From assembly GCA_045611845.1 (NCBI GenBank), contig JAZKXZ010000025.1:124001-188000 (forward strand): a stretch of 64,000 bases of DNA. Direction: 5' to 3'. A program made the position numbers and the translations under genes. A model generated the notes under the pieces. That model did not search any database and was not told where the DNA came from. It saw nothing but the letters and a program-made list of their open reading frames with translations. Positions 10,701 through 16,756 of this stretch are shown one piece after another. How positions within the stretch are numbered: position 1 is the stretch's first letter; every line of letters begins with the position of its first letter. Origin of the DNA: Enterocola sp045611845. Lineage in GTDB: Bacteria; Bacteroidota; Bacteroidia; Bacteroidales; Paludibacteraceae.

Positions 10701-10726
10701 GAGTAGAAAAAATTAAATTAAACTAA
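4709..10726 (+). CDS. Giant T9SS-exported multidomain surface protein
   Basis: A 2005-aa protein with a signal peptide (about 1-26, ending TFTAGA). An N-terminal module (about 27-135) shows the patterns IFCRMNP and WGNKWNQT and resembles starch/carbohydrate-binding modules of Bacteroidales. Four diverged repeats of about 95-105 residues follow (about 137-231, 231-331, 331-423, 423-531), each ending in a G-x-YDFYF-like strand. A second copy of the N-terminal-type module lies at about 531-640. Residues about 780-1190 look like a right-handed parallel beta-helix rich in N/D ladders. A segment near 1431-1500 has the W-x-NRNNW...VIIPA...YPILP pattern seen in many T9SS cargo proteins. The last 80 residues form a type A sorting domain (VVVSDVAGRHQVYNVSG, GVYTISVIGD, KIKLN). 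Likely exported by the PorKLMNP machinery encoded at 41.5-48.3 kb. Its ligand is unknown. Confidence 0.85.
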   Translation: MKAKLYKIFSVLAVFFFCLTTFTAGAVNLSGGEVLYLKPNSNWKQASARFAICLCNGSTGEKWVSMTKDGDYYIATVPSGDYKNVIFCRMNPSNQNNNWGNKWNQTGDLVYDGCRDLYTIKEGTWGDGEWSSYDQSIKILGVGEGDAAWNWENGLTMTSHTGSEVKYMCLEVADNESIKVVKYKCDYYGNGCVKDGSVAHTYDTDGNIVLTKGVYDLYFDTSSNKLYIGNAIPTKYLVMGIDGDWTTGIEMVKNKNKDNEYMLIGQCINKSKDAIKFVKEYSCEAREYFNSIDSETKVSYTTKNGNIVLENGVYDFYFDIKDNDTYIGYSTPNEAYLVGLGEDKVMTYNSNRNQYELKDVAVKSTDKVKAKLVYDCGNVEYVTLDTQYSCGTVNSTADGLTFKKDGNYDFYFKLDNYQFYVEANAANKTKYYLMGVNTDWDNGIELVENPDNGSEWMALGVEINAERDAVQIVTKDLCWENDAFCNNVKYSTTVPYYLSNDEHKNIILETGTYDFYFNPTENKVHIEGEVKKAVTVYLDINGKDWNNGRVALYYYKDEVTRWVSAIACDGDNNIYYAQIPRGFDTYIWVKLKKDTDNSWDNKEKTEDQTVNIKLNSRQNLATLTDDKDGEWHLNVELSEYEGYCKQEFPIEIKLLDGPVQDGAAWKLDAQVVGEVGAQIEEYGFFINRSLDEGGAFVTENLNAGKVSAEISAENEKIFEGKASYNLLPGYWHGYRAYVKVNGEYSLSTTTKWFYVENTCSEYKYETIGDSVLVHINSNVVADPCNFVFNSFEQAFAVLRGVDAICDSETKQYELLTEDVITLEKPVIMLVHFAAEPYRGSEEVGVSGGHINDAPAIFFRNINMNGEGAPLIVRTADPNGNRAVIVHPVIRRSTNITLDNLDIISDAALRDNAIDIDNGQGENNLEGLNKDFNIVPLSEIDHKITLKNSQYISYGRNCIHVVGIKGLHVENNEFYTKYDFTANRSEGADVIDWGGTIKFINVTDVKFLRNNSEGTLATSFFLQGCQRILLMNNVFWNDNAVAVPDVASEGRSVANVRLVSYTVNIADAEKFPIKNIGIYYNTFFIKNNDLGAGSYHNFDFFRLGGKEQPVGDTNKAFYDPETIRFQYNNCYSYDEDITGNNDDATNTQTFYLQGIGKSTDWCQCFVYNNFWSKYDEANEKTSSNFELGKYCTGEYESYNLYASVDEQVCNTDPEQPGALVVKGDAWNIGTMITEEEDVSKQGAHLIFNDRLNPDNGVNSIRPQMAVDNSNEALSPYDKIYLEPGTINLFTSPIVGSQTTDVHITSIKLTANSVVNLSIVDKNDNPLSDGRFAITNASGEPISSLTTDAEGSLDNEPVYITFVRPGDDEVDEEADITTYEAFLIIVPAESASADEQLLLRIPLLGHHKAKVESIGGAWTVGAFQQRDPKPVDKIIWHGLTSDEWDNRNNWYKEDGTLVTCLDALTEDLTVIIPAKDSEKYLTPVQGVVQYPILPEIASEADFGENRQNKWHGEQVNAGNSGKVAKKIVMEYGAALVGVEELGEAVRYTEVEQEFVARRNDWLLVGTVVKPWDVDEEGNQITRNVISNDYYLYHLPHVYMHEAKVVTNDENEVTAEWQTSFANLDVEVPQDRAFAIRIPNQYGPKKFPAEVYNRREDTNYNANEAIRYTFTGRFYNESSLPKYTVTEGVPVILTNTYPANIDAQKLQAGKGNGEGSVQYYDYNKKAFIPLGSDAKSIMSQHSFIFTPKAELDILKVERDYFQTTETGHRSASVEIEDFRVELINRADNTASEIYIRYDELKEDAIDYAVDAPKVFNSMESTLGDLYVMRYDRKWAGLSIPTMSEPIPLGVKVSTADKAFTFSLGASNIEEDIILEDRQTGVQYNLSKGENYRVEGLQVGKCEGRFYLMLSENEEEELPEDGDEITTEAEDTESLANGIDIFTQENSIVVSCNSEIELMQVVVSDVAGRHQVYNVSGQYVKLDLPVSTGVYTISVIGDKATRVEKIKLN

Positions 10727-10733
10727 TAATAAG

Positions 10734-11162
10734 ATGAAGAAATTAAGATTATATATAGTATTTCTACTTGTAAGTCTTACTTCAGTAGCATTTGCAATAA
10801 AGCTACCTACATATTCTTTCTTTGGCGCAAACGAACTATACGCCGAAAACGAAGACGTGGTAGAAATCTCTGATGGTACACGCATTGGCGGTATTAATAT
10901 GCGTTTGCAAACCAACAATGAAGAATGGGGTAGTTCTTGTTCTAAAGGTGGTCTTGCTGAGCAAGGTGAATGTCAAGACTGCTGTGGTGCTTCTTGGGCT
11001 GCAGAAGGTTATACAGATGCTGGTGAAGTACTTTACGATACCTGTATGAAAATGTGTGGTGGCGGTCCTTCACTGCCACTTGGCTCAGCCCTTTGGCTTC
11101 TGCCGTTTGCCTTTGCATACGGGTTCTATAAAAGATATAACAATAAAAAAGTTGACTGTTAA
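10734..11162 (+). CDS. Cys-rich exported protein with a hydrophobic C-terminal tail
   Basis: A 142-aa protein with a signal peptide (about 1-21). A Cys-rich core has C69, C80, C83, C84, C104 and C108 (spacing C-x10-C-x2-CC-x19-C-x3-C). A glycine/proline turn (GGGPSLPLGS) then leads into a hydrophobic helix (about 115-131) and a basic tail (KRYNNKK). The order turn, helix, basic residues resembles C-terminal anchor or sorting signals of the LPXTG/PEP-CTERM kind, but I know of no named signal with this exact form. It starts 7 nt after the giant T9SS cargo and ends inside a bidirectional terminator, so it is the last gene of the surface locus. No function is assigned. Confidence 0.7.
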   Translation: MKKLRLYIVFLLVSLTSVAFAIKLPTYSFFGANELYAENEDVVEISDGTRIGGINMRLQTNNEEWGSSCSKGGLAEQGECQDCCGASWAAEGYTDAGEVLYDTCMKMCGGGPSLPLGSALWLLPFAFAYGFYKRYNNKKVDC

Positions 11163-11178
11163 GTCAACTTTTTTATTG
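11141..11178. terminator. Bidirectional terminator with a perfect 17-bp stem
   Basis: CAATAAAAAAGTTGACT (11141-11157) and its exact reverse complement (11162-11178) enclose a 4-nt loop. A and T tracts flank the GTTGACT core on both sides, so it can stop both convergent transcripts. The stop codons of both neighbouring genes lie inside it. Confidence 0.9.
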
Positions 11179-11898
11179 TACAAATGCTTCCGCTTTCTCT
11201 AGCGAATCTAGTTTCCCTACGTCAAGCAGTTGCAAGCCTTCTTGGGTGTAGGCTTTTATTTTTTCTGCTTTGCAGGTGTTTAGGTAAAAATCTATAATAG
11301 AGAATTTCTCTGGATATGCACCGAAATATTTGAATAGACTTGGTGAGAATATGTGAATGCCGCTAAAGGCAAGTTCTTTAAGAGAGGCAATATCTACGCT
11401 CTCGTATGGTGTTTTCACCTCTCCTGTGGTTTTGTTTGTCCAAGCGGTAAGATTGCCTTCAGCATCAAAAAGCAATGCTCTAGAACTACTTCTTTTGCTC
11501 ACAAGTAGTGTGGCAGCAGAGCCTGAGTTTAGGTGCTCTTCCCAAAGTGCTTTAATATCTACATTTGAAAGTATATCCACATTGTGAATAAGGAAAGGTT
11601 CATTGCCAAGAAGCTCTACTGCATGCTTAATGGCTCCGCCTGTTTCTAGTAGCATCTCTCTCTCGTCAGAGAAAACTATGTCTATACCGAAGTTTCCTTG
11701 GCTTTTTACATAGTCTATTATCATATCACCAAAGTGGTGAATGTTTATCACTATCTTTTTGCAGCCTGCGGCTTTTAGTTTTTCTACCACGTGTGCTAGC
11801 AGTGGTTTCCCTGCTACTGGCACTAATGCTTTTGGCATGGTGTCTGTAAGTGGTTTTAGTCTGGTGCCTAAGCCTGCGGCAAATATAAATGCGTTCAC
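11173..11898 (-). CDS. murU: NDP-sugar nucleotidyltransferase, MurU-like
   Basis: A 241-aa enzyme of the nucleotidyltransferase (NTP_transferase) family. The N-terminal signature FAAGLGTRLKPLTDTMPKA holds the G-x-G-T-R nucleotide-binding loop and the catalytic Lys region, and HNVDILSNVD carries the metal-binding Asp. Length and sequence fit MurU, which makes UDP-MurNAc from MurNAc 1-phosphate in peptidoglycan recycling. Its start overlaps the stop of the upstream kinase/RapZ gene by 4 bp (ATGA), so they are translationally coupled. AmgK and MurU act in sequence in known recycling pathways, which supports this call. A related sugar-1-phosphate transferase is the main alternative. Confidence 0.75.
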   Translation of the reverse strand: MNAFIFAAGLGTRLKPLTDTMPKALVPVAGKPLLAHVVEKLKAAGCKKIVINIHHFGDMIIDYVKSQGNFGIDIVFSDEREMLLETGGAIKHAVELLGNEPFLIHNVDILSNVDIKALWEEHLNSGSAATLLVSKRSSSRALLFDAEGNLTAWTNKTTGEVKTPYESVDIASLKELAFSGIHIFSPSLFKYFGAYPEKFSIIDFYLNTCKAEKIKAYTQEGLQLLDVGKLDSLEKAEAFVQ

Positions 11899-13370
11899 TT
11901 TATTATTCTTTTAATTTTTTGTTCGCGATGTGTAAGGCGTATTTGCACGCCAAATTTCTCTGATAGGTGCTCTGCCAAGTGTTCTGCTCCATACACAGAA
12001 CGGTGTTGGCCACCTGTGCAGCCAAAGCTAAACTGCAAATGAGTAAAACCTCTTTCTAGGTAGCGAGCCACAGAAGCATCAGCAAGCGCATACACGCTAT
12101 TCATAAACTCTACCATCTCACCGTCTTCTTCAAGGAAGTCAATCACTGGTTTGTCTAGCCCTGTAAGTTGTTTGTATTCTTTGTAGCGGCCTGGGTTGTG
12201 CACTGCTCGGCAGTCGAACACAAAACCACCTCCGTTGCCAGAATAGTCGGCTGGTATGCCTTTTTTGTATGAGAAACTATAAATATCTACACAAAGTTTA
12301 TTGCTGTCAATATCTTCTGCAGTGTTGTCTTTGTAGTTTTCAATTAGTTCGTTAAGCAGAGAGATAAGATAATCTATGCCTGTAAACTTGTTTTCCTCAA
12401 GTAGCGCCTTAAGGTTCTTAATTGCAAATGGAATGCTACTTATAAAGTGTGCTTTGCCTTCTATTAAGCCTCTGTAGCCGTATGCTCCAAGCACTTGTAG
12501 GTTTCTAAATAGGGCAAACAGCATAAGTTTTTCTCTGAAGTCTTTTTCGTCTACTTCTCGGTATGCTTTTAGGCTATTTAGATAAGTGCGGATAAGATCT
12601 TCTCTTATATTTGCTGGTATGCCTGCTTTTGCTTGGAAGATAAACGATACTAGGTCATAGTAAATAGGACCGCGTCTTCCCCCTTGAAAGTCTATAAAGC
12701 AAGGCTCGTCGCCGCTCACCATCACGTTGCGTGATTGGAAGTCTCTATATAGGAATGTATTGCCGTTTACGCTAGTGGTGCCTCCATGGCAAAGTAGTTC
12801 GCTCACCAAATGGTCGAAGCAGTCTTCAAGAAGTGCTTCGTCGAACTCAATTGGGTGAAGTTTTAGGAAATTGTATTTAAAGTAGTTTAAATCCCAACGT
12901 ATGCCTCTTTCGTCGAAGTCTGCCACTGGGAAACAAACTGAAAAGTCTAGTGTACGTCCCACCTCGAACTGTATCTTTGGTAGCATTGCAATAGTTTTGT
13001 GAAGAAGGCTTACGCACTCATCATCAAATCCTTTTGCTATATAGTTGAAGAATAGCGATTCGTCGCCAAGGTCGCTTGTTAGGTAGTAGAGCGAGTCTTC
13101 GCTCACGGCTAGCACCTTTGGTGCAGGTATGCCTGCTTTTTCAAATTCTTTGGCTATGGTAATAAAAGCTTCGTTTTCTTTTTTTACTTTGCCATGCACA
13201 CCGATTACTGTGGTTGGTACTTCTGGTACTTCGACCCTTTGACCTTGCTCAGGGACCGAAGACGTACCCATTCTATAATAAACTCTGTTCGACCCAGAAC
13301 CAGCAATGCACTGCAAAGAGTCTGCAGTGCATCCTGTATATTGTTTGTATAGTTCAAGAAGTGGAGTCAT
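11895..13370 (-). CDS. AmgK-like amino-sugar kinase fused to a RapZ C-terminal domain
   Basis: A 491-aa two-domain protein. Residues about 1-345 form an aminoglycoside phosphotransferase-type kinase: the catalytic loop reads FLYRDFQSRNVMV and the metal-binding segment CFIDFQGGRRGPIYYDLV. This fits AmgK, the anomeric MurNAc/GlcNAc kinase. Residues about 355-491 match the C-terminal domain of RapZ (VFDCRAVHNPGR, LTGLDKPVIDFL, FGCTGGQHRSVY, THRE), which in Escherichia coli binds glucosamine 6-phosphate and RNA. The usual P-loop N-terminal domain of RapZ is absent, replaced by the sugar kinase. It is coupled to the MurU-like gene downstream and lies 3 nt after the coiled-coil gene. The fusion suggests kinase output linked to amino-sugar sensing; that is an inference. 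Confidence 0.8.
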   Translation of the reverse strand: MTPLLELYKQYTGCTADSLQCIAGSGSNRVYYRMGTSSVPEQGQRVEVPEVPTTVIGVHGKVKKENEAFITIAKEFEKAGIPAPKVLAVSEDSLYYLTSDLGDESLFFNYIAKGFDDECVSLLHKTIAMLPKIQFEVGRTLDFSVCFPVADFDERGIRWDLNYFKYNFLKLHPIEFDEALLEDCFDHLVSELLCHGGTTSVNGNTFLYRDFQSRNVMVSGDEPCFIDFQGGRRGPIYYDLVSFIFQAKAGIPANIREDLIRTYLNSLKAYREVDEKDFREKLMLFALFRNLQVLGAYGYRGLIEGKAHFISSIPFAIKNLKALLEENKFTGIDYLISLLNELIENYKDNTAEDIDSNKLCVDIYSFSYKKGIPADYSGNGGGFVFDCRAVHNPGRYKEYKQLTGLDKPVIDFLEEDGEMVEFMNSVYALADASVARYLERGFTHLQFSFGCTGGQHRSVYGAEHLAEHLSEKFGVQIRLTHREQKIKRIIK

Positions 13371-13373
13371 AAA

Positions 13374-14162
13374 CTATTTTTTATTTTGTTTAAACTCTGC
13401 TATAGACATTTTCTTTTTGTTTAAGTCACCTTTGGTTTCCTTAATTTTTGCTTCTACAGAGCTCAACTCGTTTTTAAGTGAATTGTATTCTTTTTGTAGG
13501 TCTAAAGCTTCTTTTTGTTCTTTTGCTATTTTTTTTGAGTCCACATTTAGGTCGTTTTCGTCAACCACAGTTTTTGTAGCCTCTAGTTTGTGTTGTTTGT
13601 TTTCTACTTTCTTAATTTTAGACTCCAACTTATTGCGTTGAGACTCTAGTTTAGAAAGTTCTTTTTCTATTGATTTTTGCTCTTCTAAGTGAGTGGCAAG
13701 ATCTTGTGCGTGAACATATTCATAAACCACTCTATCTACTCCAATAAGCCATTTGTATGCTTTAGCAGTGGTTTCTTTGTCTTCGTATGGGTCTACGTAG
13801 TTGTCGTAGCCTTGTGAGATAATAAGGTTTACATTGCCTGTTTCTTTAGTACCTGTGATAGATACGTAGATGTCGCAAGTTTTGTCCCAAAGTAGGGTGT
13901 ATTTCACGCCTTTAAAACCATAGAAATTGTTTTTACCTTTTTTACCCTTTATGCCTTCTGTTTTTAGTCTTTGGTGAAGAGCAGTTTTAATATTCTCTGC
14001 CGAATAAGGTAGGGTAATGGTATATAGGTTTACTAAATCTTTACTGTCTCCAAGTGCTGTTCTAATTTCTGGAGTAGCCCCAGAAATAGATGATTCAGTT
14101 TCTTTTGCACTCAATCCCACTGTTGCTAACAACGCAACACTAATTAATAATAACTTTTTCAT
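13374..14162 (-). CDS. Exported coiled-coil protein, function unknown
   Basis: A 262-aa protein with a signal peptide (about 1-19, ending VGLSA). A globular part (about 25-150) contains ENIKTALHQRLKTEGIKGKKGKNNF and a predicted beta-rich segment. A long, highly charged coiled coil (about 155-262) rich in K, E and Q reaches the C-terminus. No lipobox is visible, so it is likely periplasmic. It sits 3 nt before the kinase/RapZ gene and 56 nt after the TonB-dependent receptor-like gene, so a four-gene unit ending with the MurU-like gene is plausible. I do not recognise the family; a role at the cell wall would fit the neighbours but is unproven. Confidence 0.65.
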   Translation of the reverse strand: MKKLLLISVALLATVGLSAKETESSISGATPEIRTALGDSKDLVNLYTITLPYSAENIKTALHQRLKTEGIKGKKGKNNFYGFKGVKYTLLWDKTCDIYVSITGTKETGNVNLIISQGYDNYVDPYEDKETTAKAYKWLIGVDRVVYEYVHAQDLATHLEEQKSIEKELSKLESQRNKLESKIKKVENKQHKLEATKTVVDENDLNVDSKKIAKEQKEALDLQKEYNSLKNELSSVEAKIKETKGDLNKKKMSIAEFKQNKK

Positions 14163-14218
14163 ATTGTTGTTTCTTTAATTATATTTTTTTTAACTCCTAA
14201 TTATCAAGGCTCCGCCTC

Positions 14219-16669
14219 CTAAAATCCTCCCATCATGTCGCCACCCATGTCGCCCATGCCACCTTCCATGCCTCCCATGTCGCCACCTTGCTCCATGCCT
14301 TGACCGCCTTTTTGTGGACGTTTTCTACCCATATTGCCAAAGTTGTATGAAAGGGTAAGTCTGTAGCTTCTGCCAGAAGAAATGTTGCCATTTTCTTGGT
14401 GGAAGTTGTCGCCCCAAGTTTCAGACATGCTCTTGCTACGTGAGTTTAGCACGTCGCGCACAGAAAACGATAGGTTAAGTGCTTTTTCTAGGAAGCTTGC
14501 TTTAATACCAAGGTCCATACCATATCTGTGACCAACAGAACCTTGTGCCACAAGACGAGGTGAGTTGTAGTAACCTGTCACTTGTGCAGAAAGATTGTTG
14601 ATAATCTTCACGTTGGCATTAAGTCTAACATTCCAAGAGAATGTTTCTGTTTTAGGTATGTTATATTCTGCATTTTCACCTAATTGATAATAATATGCAG
14701 TGGCAGTGGTAGTCAGGTCTAAATAATTGTTGAACAAGCGGTTTTTCAATGTAAGGTCGAGACCTGCACTTTGAGAATAGGTAATGTTGCCGTATGTGGT
14801 TTCCATTACACCATTGTCTGCAAGTTTTTGTATTTGTTGGATAACGTTTTCTGTATAGGTGTAAAATGCACCTAATGAAATAGTATGGAATTCCCAAGTT
14901 TTCAGATAGTTAAACTCAAGGTTGTTTGAGTATTCTGGGTTGATGTATGGGTTGCCTTTTCTAATATTTGTTGGGTCGGTTCTATCTACATGATTGTTTA
15001 CAATCCAGCCGCCTGGGCGATAAATTCTACGTGTGTAGTTTAGTTGAAGTTCATTGTCTTTAGGCAGTTGGAATGAAAAATAAGCAGAAGGGAATAGGTC
15101 GAAATAGTCTCTTTTAATGCCATTTGCCGAGGTAAGTGTTTCTTCTGCTCTTAAGCCCAATTGCATGCCAAACCAGCTCCATTTGTTGCCGTATGTGGCA
15201 TACGCAGCATACACTTGTTTAGAATATTTGAAATCGTTGCGCTCTTCTAATATTTCTTCTTTGTTTTCATTGAAGTTGCAATCGAGTTTCATGTCTTCTG
15301 AATATTCTGCTTTCACACCCACTTCAAGTTTTGAGTCTTTGGTAAACTTATTGTAGTAGTCTGCTTGCACAGAATAACTGTTGTAGCTGTTGTTTGATGT
15401 TTGGTAGTCGGTGTTTTCTGTGATAGTTTCGCCTGTTTTGTTCCAGTTGTGGTAGGCGTTGTCGTTGCTTCCTAAACCACCGTAGTAACTAAAGTTTGCT
15501 GTAATTTCTTCTTTGTCTCTTTTGAAAATATGTTTATAGTCGGCAGAGGCATTGTAGAAGCCCATATAACCTCCGTTTTCGGTAGTTCTCACTCTGTTTT
15601 GAGTGGTGTCTAGTGCTTGGTTTAGGTGAGAGTATATAATTTGGTTGTTTGATTTGTTCATACCAAATGCTCCCATTGCACTAATGCCAAAATCGTTGAT
15701 TGAGTCTATATGATATGTGAAGCCTGTTCTTGCAAACACATTGCTCCACATGTTTTTTCTGTGGTTGTATTGGTTTAGGTGAGTGGTGTCACCTTCGGCA
15801 GTCCAAGATGTTCTTTTGTTGTAGCTTTCGTTGTGACGCGCATTGTGGCGAGCCGACACGTTTAAGAATACATCCCATTTTGAGTCGCTATAGTTGAAGT
15901 TTAGCCCTACGTTTCCACCTGGGTAAGGGTTGCCTTCGCGGTAGTTTGCGCCAAGCGACACGCTACCAAAGTAACCTCCTTTTCTGTTTTCTTTAAGCAC
16001 AAGGTTGATAATGCCCACGGTGCCTTCTGGGCTGTATTTTGCAGAAGGGTTTGTGATAAGTTCCACCTTTTCGATGCTTTCTGCAGGAATCATTTCTAGC
16101 ACTTGACCCACGTCAGAACCAGAAAGTCCAGATGGTTTGCCGTTTATCCAAATTTCCACGTTAGAGTTGTTGCGAAGCGATACGCCACCGTCTGAATCCA
16201 CTTCTACCGATGGAATGTTTTCAAGAAGTTCGGTAGCAGAAGCACCGTCGGCCACTATGGTTTGGTCTACATTGAATACCTTTTTGTCTATTTCAAGTGT
16301 CATACCCGATTTTTGACCTACCACTTGCACTTCTTCTAGGCGTTTTGTGTCTTCTCTAAGCACAATGCGACCCAATTTTATCTCTTGTTCTGAGCCTGTG
16401 GTAAATGCTTTTTCGTATGTTTTGTAGCCCATAAATGAGGCTTTAAGCACGTAGCTACCTTTGTTTACATCTATGCTAAATTCACCATCAATGTCAGAAA
16501 ATCCACCAGTGATAACATTGCTTCCACTAGCGTCGTATATAGTGATGTCAACAAATTCAAAAGGTTTTAGATTGTTGCCGTCGATAACCTTGCCAGTTAT
16601 CATAAAAGTTTGGGCAAAACAGCTTAATGTGCCCAATAAAAGAATTAAATTTAAAATTAAACGTTTCAT
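14219..16669 (-). CDS. TonB-dependent receptor-like outer-membrane barrel protein
   Basis: An 816-aa protein with a signal peptide (about 1-19, ending LSCFAQ). A carboxypeptidase-regulatory-like domain follows (about 20-110, MITGKVIDGNNLKPFEFVDI), then a plug (about 115-225, with ELLENIPSVEVDSDGGVSL and IWINGKPSG) and a large beta-barrel with many aromatic-flanked strands. This is the outer-membrane protein family 'beta-barrel 3' common in Bacteroidota. A short Gly/Met-rich tail (about 785-816: MGDMGGDMMGGF at the end) extends past the usual last barrel strand (YRLTLSYNFG). There is no SusD partner, so a SusCD system is unlikely. The -7 box lies only 4 nt upstream of the ATG, which suggests a leaderless mRNA. 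Confidence 0.8.
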   Translation of the reverse strand: MKRLILNLILLLGTLSCFAQTFMITGKVIDGNNLKPFEFVDITIYDASGSNVITGGFSDIDGEFSIDVNKGSYVLKASFMGYKTYEKAFTTGSEQEIKLGRIVLREDTKRLEEVQVVGQKSGMTLEIDKKVFNVDQTIVADGASATELLENIPSVEVDSDGGVSLRNNSNVEIWINGKPSGLSGSDVGQVLEMIPAESIEKVELITNPSAKYSPEGTVGIINLVLKENRKGGYFGSVSLGANYREGNPYPGGNVGLNFNYSDSKWDVFLNVSARHNARHNESYNKRTSWTAEGDTTHLNQYNHRKNMWSNVFARTGFTYHIDSINDFGISAMGAFGMNKSNNQIIYSHLNQALDTTQNRVRTTENGGYMGFYNASADYKHIFKRDKEEITANFSYYGGLGSNDNAYHNWNKTGETITENTDYQTSNNSYNSYSVQADYYNKFTKDSKLEVGVKAEYSEDMKLDCNFNENKEEILEERNDFKYSKQVYAAYATYGNKWSWFGMQLGLRAEETLTSANGIKRDYFDLFPSAYFSFQLPKDNELQLNYTRRIYRPGGWIVNNHVDRTDPTNIRKGNPYINPEYSNNLEFNYLKTWEFHTISLGAFYTYTENVIQQIQKLADNGVMETTYGNITYSQSAGLDLTLKNRLFNNYLDLTTTATAYYYQLGENAEYNIPKTETFSWNVRLNANVKIINNLSAQVTGYYNSPRLVAQGSVGHRYGMDLGIKASFLEKALNLSFSVRDVLNSRSKSMSETWGDNFHQENGNISSGRSYRLTLSYNFGNMGRKRPQKGGQGMEQGGDMGGMEGGMGDMGGDMMGGF

Positions 16670-16673
16670 ACCG

Positions 16674-16681
16674 CAAAGGTA
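16674..16681 (-). promoter_or_regulatory. -7 element of the TonB-dependent receptor gene (TACCTTTG)
   Basis: The minus strand reads TACCTTTG, then CGGT, then the ATG at 16669. Transcription would begin at or beside the start codon. The -33 region falls in the heptamer array and has no clear TTTG. Confidence 0.5.
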
Positions 16682-16690
16682 CGAAAAAAA

Positions 16691-16721
16691 GTTAGGAATT
16701 AGGAGTTAGGAGTTAGGAGTT
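16691..16721 (+). repeat. GTTAGGA heptamer tandem repeat, four copies
   Basis: GTTAGGA, ATTAGGA, GTTAGGA, GTTAGGA, then GTT. It has the same unit as the array at 2443-2480. It fills the divergent promoter region between the receptor gene and typA, where the -33 elements of both would lie. Confidence 0.85.
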
Positions 16722-16726
16722 TTTTG

Positions 16727-16734
16727 TAACTTTG
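16727..16734 (+). promoter_or_regulatory. -7 element of typA (TAACTTTG)
   Basis: TAACTTTG matches TAnnTTTG and lies 22 nt before the typA ATG. The expected -33 position is occupied by the heptamer repeat, so repeat copy number could change the promoter. Confidence 0.55.
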
Positions 16735-16756
16735 TACTCTCTTAAATAATTTAAAC

